From the NCBI GenBank assembly GCA_963739975.1, contig CAVUCK010000023.1, forward strand, positions 1-64,000: a stretch of DNA of 64,000 nt, in the 5' to 3' direction. Both the position numbers and the translations under genes were made by a program. Position 1 is the first letter of the stretch, and each line of letters begins with the position of its first letter. Positions 16,013-23,601 of this stretch are shown here, in pieces. The notes beneath the pieces were generated by a model. The model did not search any database and was not told where the DNA came from. It was given only the letters and a program-made list of their open reading frames with translations. The DNA comes from JALZMG01 sp963739975. Its GTDB lineage: Bacteria; Actinomycetota; Acidimicrobiia; Acidimicrobiales; Ilumatobacteraceae.

Positions 16013-18886
16013 TCAGCTCGGCAGCCCGTATCGCTCGATGTCGGCGACCGCCACCATCGCGCCCATCCGATCGGCGAGCTGACGCGCTTCGATGACGAAC
16101 GGGCGCACCTCGTCATCCGTGGCGCCGCAGCGCCGGCGGGCCTCGGCGAGCAACACGAGCTCGCGCACCAGGAAGACCGGGGTGCCGCGGTGCCGGCTGG
16201 CGGCCACGGCGCGGCCCGCGAAGCCGGCGGCGGCCGAGGGATCGCCCACGGCCAGCGCGGCCTGCGCCAGCGCCTGATCGAACGGTCTATTGGTCGACGG
16301 GCCGCTGACGGCGATGCGCCCGGAGTACGCCCCGGCCAGGGCCAGAACATGGCTGGCGACGTCGCGATCGCCGACGACCTCGGCCGCCTCGGCCAGCTCG
16401 GTGACGGCGACCGACCACGGGTGGATCTCGCGGATCGGGAACTTCTCGTCGCGCAGCTGACGCAGCGTCGCTCGAGCGTCTTCTGCCCGCCCGCTGCGCG
16501 CCAGCACGGCGGCGAGGCAGCACCGGTACCACGGGTCGGTGGAGCGTCGGGTCGCTCGCTCGAACCGGGCCACGAGCTCGTCGTGGCGCCCCTGCAGGCG
16601 GCGGTTGGCGACGATCGCCGACTCGGCGAAGACCCGGCCGGCGCCGATCCCGATCGACAGCGGCACGGTGGCGGCGATCAGCTCCTCGGCGCCGGCGAGG
16701 TCACCGGCGAGGAACGCCCGGTTGGCCCGGTAGTTGATCACCTGGATCTGGTAGTAGCCGAGGCTGCGGTCGCCGAGCAGCTCGGCGAAGCGATCGAACT
16801 CGGCCCGCCAGGCTTTGAGGTCGCCGCGGTGGAGGTGGGTGATCGCCATCGTGTGGCTGCCACCGAGGGTCATCGCGAGGCGGCCGAGCCGGCGGCCGAG
16901 CTCCTTGAGCTCGACCCCGATGCGGATCCGCTGTTCGAGGTGGCGGGGGTGACTGACCATGTGGCGGGTGCTCAGCAGCACCGCCCCGAGCACCTCCGGG
17001 TCGTCGAGATCGCGAGCGATCGACTCGGCTCGGCTGGCCAGCCGCAACGCCTCGTCGACGCTGAGGAACAACCAGTGCGCGGCCAGATCGACGAGCAACC
17101 GGGCTCGATCGGGACTCGGCTCGTCACCCAGCGCGGCGAGGGCCGCCTCCGTGACGACCCGACCCTCGGGCATCGGATCGATGAACCCCACGGCCCCGAA
17201 CTGGGGGATCGCCGTCGCCGCCTGCACGAGCGCGCGGTCATCACCGGCGCGGCGGGCCTGCCGGGCCGCATCGAGCAACATCGGCAGGCCCTCGCGGTCA
17301 CCCCGATGGTGCAGGGAGGCGGCGATGCGGATGGTGAGGTCGAGTGCCACCGCGGGGTTCGGCGGATCGAGGGACTGGGTCGCGTCCAGGCCGCGCCGGT
17401 AGTGGACGACCGCCTCGTCGTAGGCGTAGGCCCGTTCGGCGTGCTGGGCCGCGTCCAGCGCCAGCTGGACGGCCGCCGCGGCATCACCGAGCGGCAGCGC
17501 CAGGCAGGCGTGCCGCGCCTGCTCGGACAGGAGGCGGTCGTCGCCGGCGCGCGTGCCGAGCGCCGCCGCTACCCGGGCGTGCAGCTCGAGGCGCCGGCGC
17601 AGCGGCAGCGCGTCGTAGCGGTGGGCGCGGAACAGGGCGTGGACGAACCCGAACTGCGCCGCTCGTCCGCGGTGGGCCACGATCAGGCCGGCCGCTTCCG
17701 CCGCCTCGAGCGACTCGAGCACCTGGAGCAGCGGCGCCCCGTGGGCGGCCGCCAGCAGGTCGGCGTCGAACTCGGAGCCGAACGTCGCCGCCAGGTCGAG
17801 CACGGCGCGCGCTTCCTCGTCGAGCAAGCCATCCCGCCGGACGAGCCAGACCGGCAGCGATCCCCGCTCGACGTTCGACGTCATGTGCGTGACGAGCAGC
17901 GGGTTGCCACCGGTCTCGAGGACGATCGCCGCAGCCTGCTCGTCCGTCGCCCCGACCAGCTCACCGACCTCGTTGCGATCGAGGCCCTGCAGGGTCACGC
18001 GGGTAACCGCCGGCGACCGCTCGAGATCGGCGACGAGAGTGGCCAGGTCGGCATCGAAGTCCGGCTTCGTGTCGCGGGTCGTGAGCAGGATCAGCAGCGG
18101 TTCTCGGCCGGCTCGCCGACCGAGCTCGCGCACGACGTCGCGCGTCGTCGCCGTCGACCAATGGAGGTCCTCCACCACGAGCAGCAACGGAGCAGCGGTC
18201 GCGCTGGCCAGCAGCCAGTGCCGGATGCCATCGACGACCGTGGAACGGTCGAGATCGTCGACGTCACCGGACCGCGGCTCATCCCCTCGGGGAACAAGGA
18301 TTCGGGCCAGCTCCACGGACAGTCGCGCCAGCGCGTCGCCGGTGTCGCCGGCCCGGCGGCGCACCTCGGTCGGGTCGAGCGGGGCGGCGTCGTCGACGAC
18401 GGCCTGGACGAACGGCCCGTACGGCTCGTCGACGTCCTCGAGACAGGCTCCCAGCAGCACCCGGCCACCGTCGGCGTGCACCTCCGCCGCCACCTCGGAC
18501 ACCAGTCGGCTCTTGCCCATGCCGGCCTCACCGGTCACGACGGCGAGCAACGTGTGGCCGGATCGTGCGAGGTTCCACAGCTCGCGCAGCACGTCCCGCT
18601 CGGGCGTCCGTCCGACGAAGGTCGACGCGTCGGCGAGCAGCCCGATGGCCGGCGGCAGGCGGTGCCCATCGGCGGCGAGGGCCGGCGGCCGACCACGCCG
18701 GGCCAGCTGGCGCCGATCGGCGGCGCCGAGCTTGCGCAGCAACGACGAGACGTGCGACTCGACCGTGCGCTCGGAGATGTACAACCGAGCGGCGATCTCG
18801 GCGTTCGTCAGGTGCTCGCCGACGAGCTCCAACACGTCTGCCTCACGTCGCGAGACGGCGGCGGCTGGCCCGGGCACGGCGGTCAC
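16013..18886 (-). CDS. Large ATPase regulator with N-terminal LuxR helix-turn-helix
   Basis: 957 residues. A LuxR-type HTH (VSRREADVLELVGEHLTNAEIA, then LYISERTVESHVSSLLRKLG) occupies about residues 10-62. After it come an AAA-type ATPase with intact Walker A (VVTGEAGMGKSRLV) and Walker B (LLLVVEDLHWS), and a long TPR-like helical C-terminus. In ordinary LAL regulators the HTH is C-terminal, so this order is reversed. The start is GTG 18886: the longer frame to 18940 would begin inside the terminator hairpin at 18901-18943. It presumably regulates transcription in response to a ligand sensed by the helical part. It lies next to the calcium-repeat gene and may control the 18-35 kb locus. Confidence 0.75.
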   Translation of the reverse strand: MTAVPGPAAAVSRREADVLELVGEHLTNAEIAARLYISERTVESHVSSLLRKLGAADRRQLARRGRPPALAADGHRLPPAIGLLADASTFVGRTPERDVLRELWNLARSGHTLLAVVTGEAGMGKSRLVSEVAAEVHADGGRVLLGACLEDVDEPYGPFVQAVVDDAAPLDPTEVRRRAGDTGDALARLSVELARILVPRGDEPRSGDVDDLDRSTVVDGIRHWLLASATAAPLLLVVEDLHWSTATTRDVVRELGRRAGREPLLILLTTRDTKPDFDADLATLVADLERSPAVTRVTLQGLDRNEVGELVGATDEQAAAIVLETGGNPLLVTHMTSNVERGSLPVWLVRRDGLLDEEARAVLDLAATFGSEFDADLLAAAHGAPLLQVLESLEAAEAAGLIVAHRGRAAQFGFVHALFRAHRYDALPLRRRLELHARVAAALGTRAGDDRLLSEQARHACLALPLGDAAAAVQLALDAAQHAERAYAYDEAVVHYRRGLDATQSLDPPNPAVALDLTIRIAASLHHRGDREGLPMLLDAARQARRAGDDRALVQAATAIPQFGAVGFIDPMPEGRVVTEAALAALGDEPSPDRARLLVDLAAHWLFLSVDEALRLASRAESIARDLDDPEVLGAVLLSTRHMVSHPRHLEQRIRIGVELKELGRRLGRLAMTLGGSHTMAITHLHRGDLKAWRAEFDRFAELLGDRSLGYYQIQVINYRANRAFLAGDLAGAEELIAATVPLSIGIGAGRVFAESAIVANRRLQGRHDELVARFERATRRSTDPWYRCCLAAVLARSGRAEDARATLRQLRDEKFPIREIHPWSVAVTELAEAAEVVGDRDVASHVLALAGAYSGRIAVSGPSTNRPFDQALAQAALAVGDPSAAAGFAGRAVAASRHRGTPVFLVRELVLLAEARRRCGATDDEVRPFVIEARQLADRMGAMVAVADIERYGLPS

Positions 18887-18900
18887 GCTAGGCGCCCCGC

Positions 18901-18943
18901 GCGGTGAGAGGTGAGGGCACGGAGTGCCCCGATCTCTCACCGC
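18901..18943 (-). terminator. Hairpin between the calcium-repeat gene and the LuxR regulator
   Basis: GCGGTGAGAG (18901-18910) and CTCTCACCGC (18934-18943) are perfect complements, with an inner GGGCAC-GGA-GTGCCC stem. It lies 16 bp after the stop at 18959 and should end that transcript. Confidence 0.6.
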
Positions 18944-18958
18944 ACGGGGCGGTGACGG

Positions 18959-20341
18959 CTATGCGAAGGTGGTCTCGGAGTCCGTCGAGGTCGTGTCGGG
19001 CTCGGGCTCGGTCCAGGCCGTATCGGGCTCGGGCTCGGTCCAGGTCGTATCCGGCTCGGCCCAGGTGGTCTCGGCGTCGGTGGTCTCGATGAACTCCGTG
19101 TCACCGCCGACGGGTTCCGGCGTCGAAACCAGTGCGGCCCACCCGGAGTCGTCGGCGGGTTCGGCCGCCGCAGGCGGCGCCGTTGGCGCCTCCAGCACGG
19201 CTGCCGCGACCTGCTGCGCAGCCGTCGCCGTGTCCGACGGCGTGTCCGACGGCGTGTCCGACGCCGGCGCCGGCTCGAGCCCCAGCTCGTCCGCCGGCGT
19301 GGCGGCGATCTGATCGGTCGGCGTCTGGGTTGGCGTCGGCGCCTGCACCGTGCTGGACGGATCGAACGGATCCGTGCCCAACTCCCGTTCGAGGCTGTCG
19401 TGGGGGCCGTCGGCATCGGAGTCGAGGCCCTCGACCAGCTCGGGGATGACCGCGCCGTGGGTGAAGAAGTCTCCGGCGTCGAGCTCGCGCACTGCGCCGC
19501 CCCGCTCGGACACGTCGAGCACCTTGCCGTTGCCGAGGCTGATGGCGACGAAGGCACGATCCGGCCGCCCTGAGCTGGCCAGCGGATCGGACGAGAAGCC
19601 GAAGACCAACGCCCCCGGCGTGCGCAGCGCCTGGTCCACGGGGACCGCGTTGCCGCCCTCGTGGAGGTGCTGGTACTGCTTCCAGGAGCCGTCGGGCAGC
19701 TTGATGCCGGCCTGCGCCGCCGACCACTCGACGAGCTCGGAGGAATCGAACCCGTGCGGGTTCTTGTCGTCCATCCGCGCTTCGGCACCGAAGCGATAGG
19801 GATCGCCGATCTGCGAACGGGCAGCGTCGATGAACGCGTTGCGCCCGGCTGCACCACTGATGATCTCGTTCGGCGCCTTGCCGCCGCGCATCGCCCGGAG
19901 CTCGGCGCCGACGGCATCGACCTCGAACGCCGAGCCCGGGGCGGCGCCCTTGGGGTTCATGTTCAAGGGGTTGCTGCCGCGGATGGACTCGACCCAGTCC
20001 GAGATCCCGTCACCGTCGGTGTCGGGATCCCACGGGTCGGTGCCCAACGCCTGCTCCTGCAGGTCGTCGAGGCCATCGGCGTCCGGGTCGTCGACGGTCG
20101 GCTCACGCGAGCGGTCAGCCGGGCCGGACCGCGGGTCGGCACGGAGCGGATCGCGCCGCTGGGCGACCTCCGACCCGTCCTTGAAGCCGTCTCCGTCGGA
20201 GTCGTCCTTGGTCGGGTTGGTGCCGAGTCGACGCTCGGCCCAGTCGGTGAGCCCGTCGTGGTCAGTGTCCTTGTCCCTCAAGCTCGTGCCGAGCGCCCGC
20301 TCTTGGGCGTCACTCAGGCCATCGAGGTCCTCGTCGATCAT
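18959..20341 (-). CDS. Calcium-repeat protein with inactive NlpC/P60 domain
   Basis: 460 residues, no signal peptide. Residues 1-125 hold repeated DxDxDG loops of thrombospondin-3/EF-hand type (DEDLDGLSDAQE, DTDHDGLTDWAE, DSDGDGFKDGSE, DTDGDGISDWVE), each followed by a 'LGTxP' step. Residues ~165-285 follow the NlpC/P60 peptidase layout, but the catalytic Cys of 'FDCSGLV' is Ser200 (GFDSSELVEW) and the His of 'HVGIYLG' is Phe264 (FVAISLG), so it should be catalytically dead. Another calcium loop sits at 307-325, then a Thr/Glu/Pro-rich tail with WTEPEPDT-type repeats. It is expressed from promoter B, divergent from the coiled-coil gene. Inferred role: a Ca2+-responsive binding or scaffold protein. 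Confidence 0.7.
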   Translation of the reverse strand: MIDEDLDGLSDAQERALGTSLRDKDTDHDGLTDWAERRLGTNPTKDDSDGDGFKDGSEVAQRRDPLRADPRSGPADRSREPTVDDPDADGLDDLQEQALGTDPWDPDTDGDGISDWVESIRGSNPLNMNPKGAAPGSAFEVDAVGAELRAMRGGKAPNEIISGAAGRNAFIDAARSQIGDPYRFGAEARMDDKNPHGFDSSELVEWSAAQAGIKLPDGSWKQYQHLHEGGNAVPVDQALRTPGALVFGFSSDPLASSGRPDRAFVAISLGNGKVLDVSERGGAVRELDAGDFFTHGAVIPELVEGLDSDADGPHDSLERELGTDPFDPSSTVQAPTPTQTPTDQIAATPADELGLEPAPASDTPSDTPSDTATAAQQVAAAVLEAPTAPPAAAEPADDSGWAALVSTPEPVGGDTEFIETTDAETTWAEPDTTWTEPEPDTAWTEPEPDTTSTDSETTFA

Positions 20342-20387
20342 GATCGTCCCTTCCCTGTGGGTCGAACCCTCGTCGACCACTCGTCGC

Positions 20388-20459
20388 AACGTACGAAGGG
20401 GTCGCCCGCCCGTCATCGGGAGGATCCCCGAACCGTCAGGACCGGGAGTTCTCCCGATG
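20388..20459. promoter_or_regulatory. Shared 46 bp inverted repeat and promoter, copy B
   Basis: 20414-20459 repeats copy A in 40 of 46 positions (CATCGGGAG ... CTCCCGATG). Minus strand: CCCGATG (20420-20414), 20 bp, TACGTT (20393-20388), driving the calcium-repeat gene with a ~40-base leader carrying GAAGGGA before ATG 20341. Plus strand: CCCGATG (20453-20459) faces the coiled-coil gene at 20512, without a TACGTT match. Confidence 0.65.
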
Positions 20460-20511
20460 CCGGGCGGCCGTTCGCGCACCGACCATCGCAGGACCCGACC
20501 CGGAGGCCGCC

Positions 20512-21651
20512 ATGACCGATCGCCTTGACCCCGCTCCCCACGTCGCCAACGCCCGCCAACTGGCCGACCTCGCGACTCGGGCCAGGGCGGCGTACCACGA
20601 GCGGTTGGTCGACGACGGGACCCGGTTGGGGGTCGAGCGGGACCAGGCGGCGCGCGCCAAGTCCTCGGCTGAACAGCAGCGCACCACTGCGGAGGCGCAG
20701 TCCAAGCGCGAGCTGCGCGTCGCCGAGCAGGCTGACAAGGCCGCAGCCGACCTGGAGCGGCGGGCTGGATCGGAGACGCCCCGCCTCGGATCGGACCAGG
20801 AGCTGCGCGAGCAGGCCGCCGAGCTGCGAGCAAAGGCGGAAGTGGCCCGGCGGCGGGCCCACGCCGCCGATGAGGAGTCAGATGCTCTGCGCCTTGCGGC
20901 CGAGCGCCACCAGCAGACGATCGAGGGCTTGGACGCCCAGCTCGGCGCGACCGGCACCATGCGCCGGGTCGAGCTGCAGATCGACGCGTTGGAGCTGCAC
21001 GCCGAGCTGGCCGACGCGATGGCCCGCGCCGCGCAGCGCGGAGCCGAGCTGCAGCAGCAGGCGTCGATTGCTGCCAGCCGAGGCGACGCCGTCCTCGCCA
21101 AGCGACTCGCCGCCCAGACCGACGAGGAGTGGGCGACGGTCAACGACCTCGGCCGGGCCCGCACCACGGCGACGCCGCCCGTCGACACCGCCCAGCTCAC
21201 TGAGATCGGCATCGACGTCCCGCCGAGCGCCTTCGACGTCCCCGGGTTCACGGATCCGACGTTCGATGCCGAGGCCACTCCGGCGTCGACCAGCGCTGGC
21301 TCGAACGGCTCGCCACGAGCGGTCGGCGCGCCGATGGAGCCGCTGGCCGCCGCCGACGTGATGGGGACCGACGCCGTGAGCGCGGACCTGCCGTCCGTCG
21401 ACCGCCACGACGCCGATCTGCTCGAGACCGGGGCGATCAGTGCGCCGGCCGACCCGGCCGAACGAGTGGCGCTGGTGTCCGCACCGGAGGGCGAGGACGA
21501 ACCCGTCGGGACGGCGTCCGCCGCAGCGTTCGACGTCGGCGAGCTCGCCGTCGGCGATCTGGCGATGGCCGATCCGGCGACCGATGAACCGGTCACCGCC
21601 GAGCCGGCACCCGTCGACGACGTGGACACCGGACTGTTGGAGATCGCCTGA
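20512..21651 (+). CDS. Coiled-coil protein with acidic disordered tail
   Basis: 379 residues, no signal peptide or membrane segment. Residues ~20-220 are heptad-rich, Ala/Glu/Arg/Gln-dense (for example RVAEQADKAAADLERRA, LREQAAELRAKAEVARRRAHAADEE) and should form a long coiled coil. Residues 225-379 are acidic and Ala/Pro/Thr-rich, probably disordered, ending DDVDTGLLEIA. It shares the divergent control region B with the calcium-repeat gene and begins the plus-strand run toward the Hsp70-like genes. No family recognised. A structural or adaptor role is inferred only from composition and context. Confidence 0.65.
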   Translation: MTDRLDPAPHVANARQLADLATRARAAYHERLVDDGTRLGVERDQAARAKSSAEQQRTTAEAQSKRELRVAEQADKAAADLERRAGSETPRLGSDQELREQAAELRAKAEVARRRAHAADEESDALRLAAERHQQTIEGLDAQLGATGTMRRVELQIDALELHAELADAMARAAQRGAELQQQASIAASRGDAVLAKRLAAQTDEEWATVNDLGRARTTATPPVDTAQLTEIGIDVPPSAFDVPGFTDPTFDAEATPASTSAGSNGSPRAVGAPMEPLAAADVMGTDAVSADLPSVDRHDADLLETGAISAPADPAERVALVSAPEGEDEPVGTASAAAFDVGELAVGDLAMADPATDEPVTAEPAPVDDVDTGLLEIA

Positions 21652-21837
21652 TCGGAGCTGCGCCGACCACTTCCGGGGCGCTCCGTACCGGCCGCCCACA
21701 AATGCGTACTGGGCACGGATGCGCCCGTCGCCCGACGCCGCGCACGATGCCAGCAGCCGCACCGCTCCTGCGCCGCTGGTCTCGGCGCCGCCGGAGCGTG
21801 CGTCCTCGGGCGTTCGCCGTGATCGGCGGACGGAGAG

Positions 21838-23601
21838 ATGGGAATCGAGATGACGTACATGCTGGGAGTCGACCTCGGGACGACCTACACCGCGGCTGCG
21901 GTGTGGCGCTCGGAGGTCGTGGAGATGGTGCCGCTCGGGACGCACAGCAACGTGATTCCGAGCGTGGTGCACCTGCGCGACGACGCCACGTTGCTCACCG
22001 GTGAGGCGGCCGTGCGCCGCAGCTTGTCGGTCCCCGGACGGACGGCGCACGAGTTCAAGCGGCGCCTGGGTGATCCCGCACCGCTGCTGCTGGGGGGTAC
22101 CCCGATGGCCGCCGTCGACCTGATGGCCGCGCTGCTGCGCGACGTCCTCGCCCACGTCACCGAGCGCCAGGGCGGCCCGCCGGACACCGTCGCCCTCACC
22201 CACCCGGCGAACTGGGGCCAGTTCAAGCTCGACCTGCTGCGCCACGCCGCTGCCAGCTGTGGACTGGACGAGGTGCGCCTCGTCTCCGAGCCCGTGGCCG
22301 CGGCCGTCGACTACGCCGCCGGCTCGGGCGTGGCCCCCGGTGATGTCGTGGCGGTCTACGACCTCGGAGGCGGAACGTTCGATGCCGCCGTGCTGCGGCG
22401 CACCGCCACCGGCTTCGAGACACTCGGAGAGCCCGTCGGCCTCGAGCGGCTGGGCGGCATCGACTTCGACCACGCCGTGGTCGCCCACGTCGAGCGGACG
22501 ATGGCCGACACGTTCGCCACGCTCGATCCGAACGACCCCGACCTCGCCGCCGCGCTCGTCCGCCTCCGCCAGGCATGCGTGGCGGCCAAAGAGGGCCTCT
22601 CCGAGGACAGCGACGTCGTGATCCCCGTCGCCCTACCGGGCGTGTTCGCCGACGTCCGCCTGACCCGTCCCGAGTTCGAGGCGATGATCGCCCCGGCATT
22701 GACGGAGCCGCTGCGGGCGTTCCGCCGGGGCCTGGCCGGCGCCGGCGTCAGTGGATCCGACCTGCACACCGTGCTCCTCGTCGGTGGCTCATCGCGCGTG
22801 CCGCTCGTGGCGGAGACCGTCGCCGGCGAGCTGGGCCGACCCGTCGCCATCGACACCCACCCCAAGCACGCCGTCGCCCTCGGCGCGGCCCGCATCGCCG
22901 CCACGCCGCCGACATCCACATCGACCGTGCCGTCGACGCCGACCACGACGCCGGCCGCACCGGCTGCGCCGGCTGCGACGGCTGCGCCGGCCGACCCGGC
23001 GCCGACCGTCGTCGCCGGCACAGCCACCGCGCCACGACCACGCCGCAGGCGGGTCCGCTACGCCGGTGCGGCCGCTGCCGCCGCGCTGGTGGCCGGCGGT
23101 GGGGCGTTCCTGGCGTTCGGCGGCGGGGCCGGCGCCGGACCCAGCTCGAGCGCGACCACCGTCGCCGAAGCACCAGCACCAGCACCGTCCACGACGGCCG
23201 CCGCACCGTTGCCGTCGGCGCCGCTGTGCGAATCGGCCAGCGGGATGTGCGCCCTCATCACCGGCATCCGGCTCGACGCCGACCGATACGTCGTCGACTA
23301 CGCCACCGTCGGTTTCGATCCGCTGGTCGCCGGCGAGGACGCCGGAGCGACCGATCGCGACCACCACGTGCACTTCTTCTTCGACTCGACCGCTCCGGGC
23401 AATGCCGGCGCCAACGGCCGGCCGCCGGGCTCATGGGAGCTGTGGGGCCGCCAGCGCGGTCGCGGCGAACTGATCTTCGACGAGTTCACCGTGGAGGACG
23501 CCGGCGACGCCGACCAGCTCTGCGTGGCCGTCGCCACATCGGGCCACGAGGTGCTCGAGGACGCCGACCGGACCGGCAACTGCGTCGAGCTGCCGCGATG
23601 A
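21838..23601 (+). CDS. Membrane-anchored Hsp70-like ATPase without substrate-binding domain
   Basis: 587 residues. Residues ~8-355 are an Hsp70/actin-fold ATPase: LGVDLGTTYTAAAVW (phosphate 1), VALTHPANWGQFK, SEPVAAAVDYA, VYDLGGGTFDAAVLR (phosphate 2), and LLVGGSSRVPLVAE (adenosine motif). The usual beta-sandwich substrate domain is missing. Instead a Pro/Thr/Ala linker, an Arg cluster (RPRRRRVR) and one transmembrane helix at ~407-431 lead to an outside domain of ~130 residues with four cysteines (CESASGMC pair plus two later). The Arg cluster predicts the ATPase inside. ATG 21838 has GGAG upstream; an in-frame ATG lies at 21850. The stop overlaps the next gene (ATGA). Confidence 0.8.
   Translation: MGIEMTYMLGVDLGTTYTAAAVWRSEVVEMVPLGTHSNVIPSVVHLRDDATLLTGEAAVRRSLSVPGRTAHEFKRRLGDPAPLLLGGTPMAAVDLMAALLRDVLAHVTERQGGPPDTVALTHPANWGQFKLDLLRHAAASCGLDEVRLVSEPVAAAVDYAAGSGVAPGDVVAVYDLGGGTFDAAVLRRTATGFETLGEPVGLERLGGIDFDHAVVAHVERTMADTFATLDPNDPDLAAALVRLRQACVAAKEGLSEDSDVVIPVALPGVFADVRLTRPEFEAMIAPALTEPLRAFRRGLAGAGVSGSDLHTVLLVGGSSRVPLVAETVAGELGRPVAIDTHPKHAVALGAARIAATPPTSTSTVPSTPTTTPAAPAAPAATAAPADPAPTVVAGTATAPRPRRRRVRYAGAAAAAALVAGGGAFLAFGGGAGAGPSSSATTVAEAPAPAPSTTAAAPLPSAPLCESASGMCALITGIRLDADRYVVDYATVGFDPLVAGEDAGATDRDHHVHFFFDSTAPGNAGANGRPPGSWELWGRQRGRGELIFDEFTVEDAGDADQLCVAVATSGHEVLEDADRTGNCVELPR

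Noticed and set aside
22575..23597. N-terminal extension of the LuxR regulator inside the Hsp70-like gene
   Set aside because: It lies out of frame within Hsp70 coding sequence and is Arg-rich; the ATGA overlap at 23598 gives the natural start.
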